Positions 7,885 through 16,426 of a stretch of DNA of 64,000 nt are shown here, in pieces. Where the stretch lies: assembly GCA_964454015.1 (NCBI GenBank), contig CAYVQF010000021.1:14397-78396 (forward strand), read 5' to 3'. Numbering within the stretch: the first letter of the stretch is position 1; every line of letters starts with the position of its first letter. The stretch is from CAYVQF01 sp964454015 (GTDB lineage: Bacteria > Myxococcota_A > Bradymonadia > UBA4248). Position numbers and translations under genes: made by a program. The notes below the pieces were generated by a model. It saw nothing but the letters and a program-made list of their open reading frames with translations, made no database searches and was not told the DNA's origin.

Positions 7885-8487
7885 GTGCACAGCGAGGGTG
7901 ATCCCATCCAGCGCCTCATCGAGGCCCTGGCCCGCTTGCCGGGCATTGGGCGCAAGACGGCGACGCGGCTGGCTTTTTTTCTGCTCAACGCCGACCCGGC
8001 CTATGCCCAGGAGCTGGCGGCGGCCGTGGTCGAGGTCAAGGCGCGCATTGGCTATTGCGAGGTGTGCGCCAACCTGTGCGAGGCGGCGCGTTGCCGGATC
8101 TGCGCCAGCACCAAGCGCGACCCGCAGGTGATCTGCGTGGTCGAGAGCCCGCAAGATCTGCTGGCGGTGGAAGCGACAGGTGACTTCGACGGGCTCTACC
8201 ACGTGCTGCACGGGGTGATTTCGCCTCTGGATGGGGTGGGGCCGGACGATTTGAAGATCGCGGCTTTGCTGCAGCGGGTTCGGGAGACGGACTTACAAGA
8301 GGTGATTTTGGCGACCAACCCTTCCGTGGAAGGGGAGGCCACGGCGATCTACCTGCAGCGCCTCTTGGCGCCCTTGGGGCTCAAGGTGAGCCGCATCGCC
8401 AGCGGTCTGCCCATGGGCGCGCAGCTCGAGTATGCCGACAAGGCCACCCTGGGGCGCTCGCTCAAGGAAAGGCGCACCCTGCTCTGA
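7885..8487 (+). CDS. recR: recombination mediator RecR
   Basis: 200 aa, the standard RecR length. N-terminal helix-hairpin-helix ALARLPGIGRKTATRLAF (residues 15-31), a Cys4 zinc finger C58-x2-C61...C70-x2-C73, then the Toprim domain with ICVVESPQDLLAVE and the C-terminal Walker B-like segment. Works with RecO/RecF to load RecA at gaps. GTG start 8 nt after ybaB. It ends 4 nt from the convergent luxC-like gene, with no obvious terminator between. Confidence 0.95.
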   Translation: MHSEGDPIQRLIEALARLPGIGRKTATRLAFFLLNADPAYAQELAAAVVEVKARIGYCEVCANLCEAARCRICASTKRDPQVICVVESPQDLLAVEATGDFDGLYHVLHGVISPLDGVGPDDLKIAALLQRVRETDLQEVILATNPSVEGEATAIYLQRLLAPLGLKVSRIASGLPMGAQLEYADKATLGRSLKERRTLL

Positions 8488-8491
8488 GGCC

Positions 8492-9745
8492 TCAGGCCAG
8501 GCTCACCCAACGCACGAGCGGGGCCAGGGTGCCGATGCCGTCGTGGCGCCAGGACAGGGGAGGCCGCTGCATGTGCCCCAGGGGGCAGACGCGGTTGAGG
8601 CCGGCCAGCGTCAGGGTCGCGAGTCGTTGCGGGGTGAGGGTCGCGCCGGCCATGCCGAGGCATTGGAGATGGGGCGCGGCGGCGCTGAGGTGGGGGATGA
8701 GGTCGTCGAGGTCGGCCACGGGGTAGACCGGGAGCACCCGCGCGCCGCAGGAGGGGGTCAGGGGCTGGGCGCTGGGATAGGCCAAGATGGTGGCCCCACC
8801 AGGGGCGGTGAAGGCGTGCGCGTCGAGGAGGGCGTTCTGGATGTAGGAGCGCCGATGGGCGCGGGCGGCGGCGTCGAGAGGCCCGAGGGGGAAGCGGGCT
8901 TCGAGGGGCGGCAGGGCGTGGTGCGCCAGTTGCCGCGCCACCTCGGCGGCGTCTTTGGCGTCGCCCTGGAGGTAGAGGGCCTGCGGAGAGAGGCAGCCGT
9001 ACTGGTCCCAGAGGCAGAGGTCGAGGGCGAGGTCGCTCAGGATCGCGGGCGTCGGCTCGGGGTCGGCGCCGAGGTAGGCCGCCGAGATGCGGTGTCCGTA
9101 GGGGACGAAGATCTGGTGGGGTCGCGCGAGGCGCTGCCACTGGGCGACGGCGCGGGCGCTGCCGTGGACGACGATGGCGTCGCCGGCAGCGGCCATGGCG
9201 GCGGCGCTGTCGAGATCCGATGAGGGGAAGTGGGCCAAGATGACCGCCGGCGCCAGGGCGGGGGCGCACCGCGCCAGCACCTCGAGGAAGGCGCGCATGA
9301 GCGGCTGCAAGCGCGCCGCCGCTCTGACCAGGACGGGGACGCCCGCCATGACGGGGAGCATGGTGGCCTGGATGCCGGCCGGCGGTACGGTAGCGGCGAG
9401 GACCATGGCGAGGCGCTGGGGCAAGAGGGGGCGCCAGTGGGGGTGTTCTTGGGGCAGCTCCGTGGCGAGGAAGCGGCGCATTGCGTCAGGTTGCCAGCAT
9501 CGTTCCAGCTCGCCGAAGCCGAAGGCGAGGGTGGCGGCGCTACAGCCGCAGGCCTCGGCGCCAGCGGCCCAGTCGCTGGCGCCGAGGCCTGCGGCGAGCT
9601 GGGTCATGGCGGCCAGGCGCGCCTCGATGTCCATGGCTGCGAGGGCGAGGCGGGCTTGGTACATGGCCTGAACGGCCTGGGCCAAGCCCGCCTCGCCTAG
9701 GGGGGCATGCCAACCAGCGCCGCTGAAAAACCCCGTCACATCCAT
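8492..9745 (-). CDS. LuxC-like acyl-CoA/acyl-protein reductase
   Basis: 417 aa. An aldehyde-dehydrogenase-fold protein of the LuxC family: the region LDLCLWDQYGCLSPQ carries the LuxC signature D-Q-x-x-C-x-S-P-Q with putative catalytic C251, and residues 115-200 (VPPAGIQATMLPVMAGVPVLV, then IVVHGSARAV) fit the nucleotide-binding part. LuxC reduces an enzyme-bound fatty acyl group to a long-chain aldehyde with NADPH. The ATG at 9745 overlaps the LuxE-like stop by 10 nt, so the two are coupled. No luciferase or LuxD gene is nearby, so the aldehyde probably serves lipid or secondary metabolism rather than light. Confidence 0.85.
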   Translation of the reverse strand: MDVTGFFSGAGWHAPLGEAGLAQAVQAMYQARLALAAMDIEARLAAMTQLAAGLGASDWAAGAEACGCSAATLAFGFGELERCWQPDAMRRFLATELPQEHPHWRPLLPQRLAMVLAATVPPAGIQATMLPVMAGVPVLVRAAARLQPLMRAFLEVLARCAPALAPAVILAHFPSSDLDSAAAMAAAGDAIVVHGSARAVAQWQRLARPHQIFVPYGHRISAAYLGADPEPTPAILSDLALDLCLWDQYGCLSPQALYLQGDAKDAAEVARQLAHHALPPLEARFPLGPLDAAARAHRRSYIQNALLDAHAFTAPGGATILAYPSAQPLTPSCGARVLPVYPVADLDDLIPHLSAAAPHLQCLGMAGATLTPQRLATLTLAGLNRVCPLGHMQRPPLSWRHDGIGTLAPLVRWVSLA

Positions 9746-10896
9746 AGCGACCGCTCTGCCCCGCTCAACATGGCGTCCAAAGCGATGGAGCAGCCCTTGG
9801 CCACGGCGCCAGCCCGGCCGCACAACTGCAAACAGGCGTCCACGGGCCACGGGAGATGGGCCGCCGCCTCGGGCGGCACTGGGTGACAGCGCCCCAAGTC
9901 CCCCGTGAGCACGTACGCCGCCGAATCCAAGTTGGCCAGATCCCGCAGGGCGATCTGCCCCTCTTCGCCCCAGGGCAACTCGGTCAGGCTGTCCGGGTCG
10001 AGCACGGCGAAGCGGCACCATGGCGGCCCCACGAAGCGATCCCGCAGCGCCAACGCCAGATCCCCGTGCCCAGCCAAGGCCAGCGCCATGGACGCCTCAT
10101 AGAGCTGGCTCGAGAGCTCAGACATCCCATACTCGGCCACGATCAGCGCCGCCTCCAGCCCCAGGGTCGCCACCAAAGCGGCGTGCAAGTCTGGGCGGGG
10201 AACCTGGCGGCTCAAGCCCTTGTAGCCACCGGTCTCCAATAGCCGCGACCCCGCTGGCAGACGCCAGCGCCGCCCCCCGAGGCCATCCAGAAAATGGACG
10301 AAAGCGAAAGAGGGCCCCAACAAAAACACCGGGCGCCCTGAAGCCTCGGCCGCATCCAACGCCGCCGTGAGCCGGGGCGCGTCCAAGTTGCCCGCCGCGT
10401 CGACGAGGAAGTGCCCCCCACCGTGGTGGCGCATCAAGTGGGCGAACATATGCACCAGCGAGCTGTGCGGTGCGTCGGCGTCACTTGGGGTCAGCACCCA
10501 CCATGACAGCTCGGCGCCGTCGCCCAAGACCATGGGCGCAAAGGTCGCCAGGATCGCCGTGTCCATCAACGCCAGGGTCTTGAAAACGTGACGCGAGCGC
10601 TGCTCCGCCGTCGTGCCGCTGGAAAAGAAGGTCGCCACCGCCTCGGAGGCGTCATGGGGAAAGAGGTCAGCCCGTTTGAAGGCCTCCACGGGCAGCGGCG
10701 GCAAGCCCCAGGGATCACCGCCGGGCTCGACGCCGCCGTGGCGACAATAGCGCCCATAGAGAGGGTGCGCCTGCGCCTGGTAGGTCATGATCTGCGCCGT
10801 CAACGCACGCCAAGCCTCGGGCGCGAGGCCGCGGGTCATCCCGGCCAACAAGGCCTGCTCCAGGCGCGCCCGCTCCGCTGCCCACCTGGCCGCCAT
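9736..10896 (-). CDS. LuxE-like acyl-protein synthetase
   Basis: 386 aa adenylate-forming protein of the LuxE/acyl-protein synthetase family. A phosphate-loop-like segment TFFSSGTTAEQRSRH (near residue 90), the LLETGGYKG segment, the AEYGMSELSSQLYE stretch and a late LTGDLGR segment occur in family order. LuxE activates a fatty acid as acyl-AMP and passes it to its own cysteine and then to LuxC. The start ATG is interlocked with the rex stop as TGATG, and its stop overlaps luxC, so rex, luxE-like and luxC-like are one message. Longer in-frame starts would run through rex. Confidence 0.83.
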   Translation of the reverse strand: MAARWAAERARLEQALLAGMTRGLAPEAWRALTAQIMTYQAQAHPLYGRYCRHGGVEPGGDPWGLPPLPVEAFKRADLFPHDASEAVATFFSSGTTAEQRSRHVFKTLALMDTAILATFAPMVLGDGAELSWWVLTPSDADAPHSSLVHMFAHLMRHHGGGHFLVDAAGNLDAPRLTAALDAAEASGRPVFLLGPSFAFVHFLDGLGGRRWRLPAGSRLLETGGYKGLSRQVPRPDLHAALVATLGLEAALIVAEYGMSELSSQLYEASMALALAGHGDLALALRDRFVGPPWCRFAVLDPDSLTELPWGEEGQIALRDLANLDSAAYVLTGDLGRCHPVPPEAAAHLPWPVDACLQLCGRAGAVAKGCSIALDAMLSGAERSLWM

Positions 10897-11519
10897 CACC
10901 GCGCCTCCGGCACATCTCGCACGGCATAGGCCAGCTCCGCCAGATCCACGCTGAGCTGCTCGTCGCGCACCAGCACCCCGGGCGGCGCGACCAAGGTGGC
11001 AGGGGTGAAGTTCCAGATCGCGCGCACCCCAGCCTCTACCAAGGCCTGCATCGCTTCCTTCGGCGTCGCCGACCGACTCGGCGTGATGATCCCCAGACGC
11101 ACGCCCAAGCGCCGGCACTCACGGGGGAGCGCCTTGAGGGGATACAAACTCGCCCCGGCCACCACCTCTCCCGTGGCCTCGATGTCATCGTCGAAAATGG
11201 CCACCACCGCCAGCCCACACACGGAAAAAAGCGGATAGTCCGCCAGGGCCCGAGCCATGCGCCCGCTCCCAACGATCACCGCCCCCTTGAGGGTGTCCAG
11301 GCCCAAGCGCTCGCGAATGGCCGCCAGGACCGTCGCGCCCGTGAAGCCCACGCTCGGTTTGCCCCGCAAACCGAGGGCCGCGAGATCCTTGCGCACCTGG
11401 GTCGGATCGACGCCACAGTGCTTGGCCAAGTGTTCGCTCGCGACCACATCGGACGCAACGGCCCAATCGGTCAAGACCCGGTGGTAACGCATCAGACGCT
11501 CAAAGTGGAGGCGCTTCAC
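10896..11519 (-). CDS. rex: redox-sensing transcriptional repressor Rex
   Basis: 207 aa. An N-terminal winged helix (residues 1-75, with HLAKHCGVDPTQVRKDLAALG as the recognition part) precedes a Rossmann domain with AVIVGSGRMARAL and the acidic strand end VVAIFDDD, then GVRAIWNFTPATL, all typical of Rex. Rex leaves DNA when NADH rises relative to NAD+. The GTG at 11519 is chosen because AAGGAG lies 7 nt upstream; an ATG at 11567 would add 16 unsupported residues. First gene of the rex-luxE-luxC unit, so the repressor may control its own operon, though I could not find a clear TTGTGA-type palindrome upstream. Confidence 0.93.
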   Translation of the reverse strand: MKRLHFERLMRYHRVLTDWAVASDVVASEHLAKHCGVDPTQVRKDLAALGLRGKPSVGFTGATVLAAIRERLGLDTLKGAVIVGSGRMARALADYPLFSVCGLAVVAIFDDDIEATGEVVAGASLYPLKALPRECRRLGVRLGIITPSRSATPKEAMQALVEAGVRAIWNFTPATLVAPPGVLVRDEQLSVDLAELAYAVRDVPEAR

Positions 11520-11575
11520 GGACCCGCTCCTTCGCCAAGCCTCAGCCGAGGCATTCCTTTGCTGCACTTAGCACG

Positions 11576-11604
11576 TTGCGCCGCCAGCGTCACTTCGTTA
11601 AAAG
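11576..11604 (+). promoter_or_regulatory. possible promoter of histone-fold gene
   Basis: TTGCGC, a 17-nt spacer and TAAAAG in the divergent region between rex and the histone-fold gene, about 87 nt before the latter's ATG. The match is moderate. Confidence 0.35.
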
Positions 11605-11690
11605 ATCACTCGCCCCCTCATCCTGGGCGGCGAGGCGCCACGGCTGACGCCGCGCCGGCCCCCACCACACCACCCCACGCCGAGACCACC

Positions 11691-12371
11691 ATGTGCATCT
11701 CTGACGAAGTCTGGAAGAAGTGCAGCGCCTGCCGCCGCCCCATCACCTATGGTGCCGTGTATTGGGCCTGCTCGGTGTCCACCTGCAACAGCAAACGCAT
11801 GGGGCTCTTTTTCTGCTCCATCGGCTGCTGGGACGCGCACCTCCCCGAGGCACGCCACCGCTCGGCGGCGGCCGTAGAGCAGCGGGCCCCCAGCGCCCCC
11901 GAGCCTGAGGCGCCCGCGCCGCAGAGCTCTGCCAAAGCAGCCGCGGCGCGGCCAGCCCTCCACGGCGATGCGCCGCGGGAGATCCTCATCGTCGCCGCCC
12001 ACCTGGAATCCTACGTGGCCGATCGCGCTGGCGAGCCCCTCAAAGTGCCACCAGCGGTGCTACATCTCTTGAGTGACTACCTCCGCGAGCGTTGCGACGC
12101 GGCCATCCAGCGCGCCCAGGCCGCAGGGCGCAAGACCGTCCTCGAGCGCGATGTGGCCCCTCCCCCTGCCGCCCCGGCAGGCCCCATGCTCTGCATCGTC
12201 TCGCGGGTCAAGCACTACATCCGCGCCACGGCAGACTGCAACACCGCCGCCGCCGCCTTGGACTTGCTCTCGGCGCACGTCCGCGCCCTCGCCCACGAAG
12301 GGGTACGCAAAGTGCTGCGCGAAGAACGCGGCACCCTGCTGCCCAGCGACCTGCCGCCCAGGGCCTACTGA
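11691..12371 (+). CDS. zinc-finger protein with tandem histone folds
   Basis: 226 aa, three parts. Residues 8-50 hold a Cys-rich module (C11-x2-C14, C27, C32, C42, C46, H50). Residues 55-95 are a Pro/Ala-rich linker. Two repeats follow: 97-156 and 167-221. Each has the short helix-long helix-short helix pattern of the histone fold; the first ends AGRKTVLERDV, nearly the AGRKT-x3-D(I/V) end of archaeal histones where R and T make the conserved paired contact, and the second ends RGTLLPSDL. Two folds in one chain would give a pseudodimer. The DNA-binding role is inferred. ATG 11691 starts just before the Cys module; no clear ribosome site is seen. Its stop overlaps the convergent lipoprotein gene by 7 nt. 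Confidence 0.72.
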   Translation: MCISDEVWKKCSACRRPITYGAVYWACSVSTCNSKRMGLFFCSIGCWDAHLPEARHRSAAAVEQRAPSAPEPEAPAPQSSAKAAAARPALHGDAPREILIVAAHLESYVADRAGEPLKVPPAVLHLLSDYLRERCDAAIQRAQAAGRKTVLERDVAPPPAAPAGPMLCIVSRVKHYIRATADCNTAAAALDLLSAHVRALAHEGVRKVLREERGTLLPSDLPPRAY

Positions 12372-12898
12372 GTCTCGATCTCGAGCACGATGCCAAAGCG
12401 GAGATGGAGCACCGCCTCGGGCTCCCACGCAGGCACCAGCGCGTGGCGCATGATCTCCCAGTCGAGGCTCACCCGCTGATCGACCACGAAATCCCTGAGG
12501 TCTTCGTGGAGGACGATGTCGAGGGAACGCTCCAGCTCCCCCGGGCGGAAGGACTTGCCCTGCACGGCGAGCACGCGCCGCGAGGTGGCAGGCTCGATGA
12601 CAAAGATGTCGATGGTGGAGAACACCGAGAGATCCAGCCCCTCAGGGTTGTCGGCCTCGGTGTCGATGGCGACCCAGGCCTGGTGGAGGACGGCGTTGCG
12701 CGCTGCGGCGACATCACGCTCGAAGCGAAAGCGCTTGGCCGTGGTGAAGAGCCCCACCTCGACCCCAGGCACCTCGAGGGAGGTGGTGATGGCATCGTGG
12801 AAGACGTTGACATCACAGCCACTGGCCAGCAACAACCCGAGCGCCAGCGCCGCAACGCCGCGGCCACACTGCAGGACACTTCCCCAGGAATCTCTCAT
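12365..12898 (-). CDS. lipoprotein of unknown function
   Basis: 177 aa with a signal sequence (basic start, then VAALALGLLLASGC) whose lipobox LASGC puts the lipidated cysteine at C28. The mature part is beta-strand rich with no family I recognise (IDIFVIEPATSRRVLAVQGKSF among its strands). ATG 12898 has GAGG upstream. It probably sits in the periplasmic face of a membrane. Its 3' end overlaps the histone-fold gene on the other strand. Confidence 0.65.
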   Translation of the reverse strand: MRDSWGSVLQCGRGVAALALGLLLASGCDVNVFHDAITTSLEVPGVEVGLFTTAKRFRFERDVAAARNAVLHQAWVAIDTEADNPEGLDLSVFSTIDIFVIEPATSRRVLAVQGKSFRPGELERSLDIVLHEDLRDFVVDQRVSLDWEIMRHALVPAWEPEAVLHLRFGIVLEIETQ

Positions 12899-13049
12899 GG
12901 CGCGCCTCGAAAGTCGTGACACCAGCATCGCCGCCGTCGCCCACACTTGGGACACAGCCAAGCAAAGCTCTCCACCCAAGGGTCATCATGGTGGATGCAT
13001 CGAGGCCGCGCAAGGGGCATTGAGGCCGCGCGCCCCTGCACGTGACGCC

Positions 13050-13922
13050 TCAACGCCGACAGCGGCTCGCGCTGGGGGGGCCCAGGTAGAGGTTGTCGTA
13101 ATAGACGTCGGCAAAGACCTCGGCCGAGCCGGGCCCGCGCAGATCGAATCGCGCCTCATAGAGGATGCGCAGCTTGTGCCCCGGACCGGGCACATAACCC
13201 CAATGGGTCTGGAAATCCTGGGCGGGGTTGGTCGCAAAGGGCACCCACTGCCCCCGCACGGGCTCCCGCTGTCGCGGCGACTCGAGGAAGATGTAGTGGG
13301 CGTTGCCAATCTGGTGCGGCTGCGTCTCAGCGCCGCTGACGACGTAGCGAAGCTGGGCGTTGCCCTGGCCAACGTCGCGGCTCAAATCGATGATGACGAG
13401 CTGAAGGTACTGCCGCTCGGCACCCCGTGACCATTTGTCCACATAGTAGTAACCCTCGATGCAGCCCGGCAACGCCTCTGTCAGCTCGACCTCCTGCACG
13501 GCGCCCCAGACGATGGTCGAGCGGGCGTCGTTCTGGGAACGCAGCGGCAAGAGCACCGAGGCGTCGCCTTCATAGGCCAGGTTGCGGCTGATCCTGAAGG
13601 GCGCCCACCCTTTGGACCACTCCAACCAGTGCCAGCCCACCTCTCCTTGCTCAAAGCCTGGATTTGCCAGGAGATTGCCCGCCTCGACGATGGGCGGCAG
13701 CGCCTCGGAGGCCACGGCGCGCTCAGCCTCAGGTGTGGCGGCAGGCGCGACCTCCTGGGTGGCTGTGGCGTGGGGCCGCAAGGCCAACCACAGCGAGAGG
13801 GCCACGACGGCCGCGGCGAGCACGAGCACGACGGTCGTCGTGGACGCCCTGCGGGCGGGGCGCCCTGCCGGTGGCGGCGATGACGTGGGAGCACGCGGCG
13901 TTTTCTTGCTTTTCTTGGCCAT
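13050..13922 (-). CDS. membrane-anchored jelly-roll (CBM-like) protein
   Basis: 290 aa. Lys-rich cytoplasmic start, then one transmembrane segment (TTVVLVLAAAVVALSLWLAL, about residues 29-48), a Pro/Ala/Glu linker, and an extracytoplasmic domain from about residue 80. That domain opens NLLANPGFEQGEVGWHW, the standard opening of carbohydrate-binding jelly-roll modules of the CBM4/9 type, and closes with VFADVYYDNLYL, their typical last strand. It likely binds a glycan or only uses the fold. AGAGG precedes the ATG at 13922. No catalytic domain is attached. Confidence 0.65.
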   Translation of the reverse strand: MAKKSKKTPRAPTSSPPPAGRPARRASTTTVVLVLAAAVVALSLWLALRPHATATQEVAPAATPEAERAVASEALPPIVEAGNLLANPGFEQGEVGWHWLEWSKGWAPFRISRNLAYEGDASVLLPLRSQNDARSTIVWGAVQEVELTEALPGCIEGYYYVDKWSRGAERQYLQLVIIDLSRDVGQGNAQLRYVVSGAETQPHQIGNAHYIFLESPRQREPVRGQWVPFATNPAQDFQTHWGYVPGPGHKLRILYEARFDLRGPGSAEVFADVYYDNLYLGPPSASRCRR

Positions 13923-14057
13923 GAGCAACCTCTGAAACAGTCAACGAGCTGCCCCACTCCATAACAGGCAGCGCCCGTCATCACAAGGCCATGTGCGGCG
14001 CTTCGCGCCCAAATCGGCGCGCCCCAGGTGGCGTTGCAAACAGTAAAAGGTGCGAGA

Positions 14058-14086
14058 TTCGTCAATATTTTACGCAGTGATAAGAT
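14058..14086 (+). promoter_or_regulatory. possible extended -10 promoter of PP2C gene
   Basis: TAAGAT at 14081-14086 preceded by TGA (extended -10), with a weak TTCGTC -35 box 17 nt upstream, in an AT-richer stretch 82 nt before the PP2C start. Confidence 0.45.
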
Positions 14087-14167
14087 CCCAGTCGCGACGC
14101 GTGGCCGTCGCCGCTTGGGCCCTGAGCTCAGCGCCTTCTTCCCATCCGTACCGGTGACGCAAGCGCC

Positions 14168-15076
14168 ATGGAAATCGTCTTCGCCCAGGCCAGTGACAAA
14201 GGCATCAGCCGCCAGGAGAATCAAGACGCCATGGGGACCTTCTCCGGTCCATGGGGTCGCCTCTTCGTCGTCTGCGACGGCCTGGGCGGTCATGCCGGCG
14301 GTGCCATCGCCAGTCGGGTGGCGGTGCAGCGCATCGGGGCGGCCTTCGCCGAGGCCATCGCCAGCGCCTTGCCGGCAGCGGCACTGGAGGCGGCTCTCGT
14401 GAGCGGCAACCAGGCCGTGCGCGCGGCAGCCCAAAAGAGCGGCCTGGTCGAGATGGCGACGACCTGCGTCGCCCTCTTCATCCCCACGGATCTCCAGCAC
14501 GCCTACGCGGCCCACGCTGGGGACAGTCGCATTTACCGCATTCGCGGGCAGGAGATCGCCCAGATCACTCGGGACCACACGGAATACCAACGCCGCCTCG
14601 ACGCGGGCGAGAGCGTCCCCGAGCGGGGGCCAGGGACGGAGCTCCTCCACTTGGTCGAGCGTTCCTTGGGCCCAAGCCCAGAGCTCGACGTGAGCGTCAG
14701 CGAGCCCCTGCCCCTGCGCGAGGGCGACGTGTATTTGCTGTGCAGCGACGGCCTCACCACCATGCTCGACGACGAGGACATCCGCCGCTATGTGGGCGAG
14801 CTGCCGCCATCGTCGGCCGTCGTCGAGTTGGTGGGCCTGGCCAATGCCCGCGGCGGCTACGACAACATCACCGTGCAGGTGGTCGAGATCGCCAGCGCCC
14901 TGCATCGCGACGCTCCCTCCGAGAGTGGCTTGGTCCGCATCTCGGATCTCCTGGCCGAGCATCAGGATTTTCGGGCCCGACAACAGCGCATCCGCAAGCG
15001 CCAGCGGCTCTTCGTCACCGCCGTGGTCGTCGTCTGTGTGTGGATTCTCCTTGCATGTGTGTGGGCCGCGGTTTAG
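14168..15076 (+). CDS. PP2C-family Ser/Thr protein phosphatase, membrane-anchored
   Basis: 302 aa. PP2C motifs in order: SRQENQDA (metal Asp), FVVCDGLGGHAGG (metal Asp and Gly), ATTCVALF, AHAGDSRIYRIR, LLCSDGLTTML (metal Asp) and GYDNITVQVVEI (Asp-Asn). The catalytic domain covers residues 5-240. The C-terminus ends in a basic stretch and one transmembrane helix (FVTAVVVVCVWILLACVW), so the enzyme faces the cytoplasm from the inner membrane. It likely reverses phosphorylation by Hanks-type kinases; two are in this window. The next gene starts 38 nt downstream. Confidence 0.92.
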   Translation: MEIVFAQASDKGISRQENQDAMGTFSGPWGRLFVVCDGLGGHAGGAIASRVAVQRIGAAFAEAIASALPAAALEAALVSGNQAVRAAAQKSGLVEMATTCVALFIPTDLQHAYAAHAGDSRIYRIRGQEIAQITRDHTEYQRRLDAGESVPERGPGTELLHLVERSLGPSPELDVSVSEPLPLREGDVYLLCSDGLTTMLDDEDIRRYVGELPPSSAVVELVGLANARGGYDNITVQVVEIASALHRDAPSESGLVRISDLLAEHQDFRARQQRIRKRQRLFVTAVVVVCVWILLACVWAAV

Positions 15077-15114
15077 ATGCTCTTGACGGCGTGACCCGCC
15101 GCCGAGGAGCGACC

Positions 15115-16332
15115 ATGGATCCGCACCCCAGCCACAATCCAGGCCCCAGCGCCGACGACGCGCGCCTCCAGGCCGACTTTGTCCGCCGCCCCGACCTAGC
15201 GCCGGTGCCCCCTCCCCAAGCGGTCTCGACTTACGCCCAACGCCCGGCCTGCTGGGCCCACGTCTCCCAGGAGAATTGGTCCAAGTGGCGTTGGCAGATG
15301 CGGCACCGGGTACGCAGCGCCGCCGCCCTGGCGCCCATCCTCGACCTCAGCCCTGAGGACGAGGCCGCCATCACCTGGGCCGCGAGCCGCTTCCCCCTCT
15401 TGACCACACCCCACTACCTCGCCCTGGCCCAGGCCACGGCGCCGTGCGCCATCCGCGCGCAAATCCTCCCCTCTTGGTCCGAAGTCACCCATGGCCACGA
15501 CGGGCTCTGGGATCCACTGGGTGAAGGGGCGCACGGCCTGCAACCAGGCTTGACCCAACGCTACCCCGACCGCGTACTCTTGGTGCTGCGCCACAGTTGT
15601 GCCAGCCACTGCCGTCACTGCACCCGGCGCCGCAAAGTTGGCGACCCGAGCCAGGCCCCGACCCGCGCCGAGATCGAGGCGGCGCTCAACACCATCGCCG
15701 CCACCCCCACCATCCGCGATGTCCTGGTCTCTGGCGGCGACCCCTTGTCCCTGTCGACGCGGCGCTTGGGCGCAGTGCTGTCGCGCCTGCGCGCCATCCC
15801 CCACCTCGACGTGATCCGCCTCTGTACGCGGATGCCCGTGACCCTACCCCAGCGCATCGACGCCGCGCTGTGTGAGTGTCTGCGGGCCCTGGGCCCCATC
15901 TACGTCAACACCCACTTCAACCACCCACAAGAGGCCAGCGTTGAGAGCGGCGCGGCTCTGCAGCGTCTCCGCCTGTCGGGCTGCATCCTGAACAATCAGA
16001 TGGTGCTCCTGCGCGGTGTGAACGACGACGCCGCCATCATCGAGTCCATGAACCGCTGGCTGTTGCGACACGGCTGTAGGCCCTACTACCTCTTTCAGGT
16101 GGACCGCGGCCAACATACAGGCCATTTTCGCTGCCCCCTCGCGGTCGGTCAGGGGATCCTGCGCCGTCTGCGCGGGCGCATGGGTGGCCTGGGAGTGCCA
16201 CGCTTTGTGGTGGATTTGCCGGGAGGCTGGGGCAAGGCCTGTGCTGAGTTAGCCGAGGCGGCGCCCGGCGCTCGGGGCGTCCCATTGTTGTGGAGCTGGC
16301 GCGGCCTGTGGGTCCCTTACGAAGATCTTTGA
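15115..16332 (+). CDS. lysine 2,3-aminomutase-like radical SAM protein
   Basis: 405 aa. The 4Fe-4S motif C162-x3-C166-x2-C169 is followed by TRRRKVG as in KamA-family proteins (CxxxCRHCTRRR). VLVSGGDPLSLS is the glycine-rich SAM-contact strand, and VDLPGGWGKAC near the C-terminus keeps the Lys of the PLP-binding PGGxGK motif. Family members interconvert alpha- and beta-lysine, modify EF-P (EpmB), or act on glutamate; the substrate here is open. ATG 15115 has GAGGAG 6 nt upstream; a longer in-frame opening from 14251 overlaps the PP2C gene and is rejected. A terminator follows at 16427-16456. Confidence 0.88.
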   Translation: MDPHPSHNPGPSADDARLQADFVRRPDLAPVPPPQAVSTYAQRPACWAHVSQENWSKWRWQMRHRVRSAAALAPILDLSPEDEAAITWAASRFPLLTTPHYLALAQATAPCAIRAQILPSWSEVTHGHDGLWDPLGEGAHGLQPGLTQRYPDRVLLVLRHSCASHCRHCTRRRKVGDPSQAPTRAEIEAALNTIAATPTIRDVLVSGGDPLSLSTRRLGAVLSRLRAIPHLDVIRLCTRMPVTLPQRIDAALCECLRALGPIYVNTHFNHPQEASVESGAALQRLRLSGCILNNQMVLLRGVNDDAAIIESMNRWLLRHGCRPYYLFQVDRGQHTGHFRCPLAVGQGILRRLRGRMGGLGVPRFVVDLPGGWGKACAELAEAAPGARGVPLLWSWRGLWVPYEDL

Positions 16333-16426
16333 AGGGCTCTGTCGCTGCCTCCTGGCTATCTATTAATAATAGGGTGCGCGTTAAAGGGGTTTGCGCGGTG
16401 ATTTTTTCGGGTCTAGTTCTCCCTCG

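Noticed and set aside
14251..15114. N-terminal extension of the KamA-like protein overlapping the PP2C gene
   Set aside because: The extra residues are Arg/Gly/Pro-rich out-of-frame translation of PP2C; the ATG at 15115 has a good GAGGAG site.
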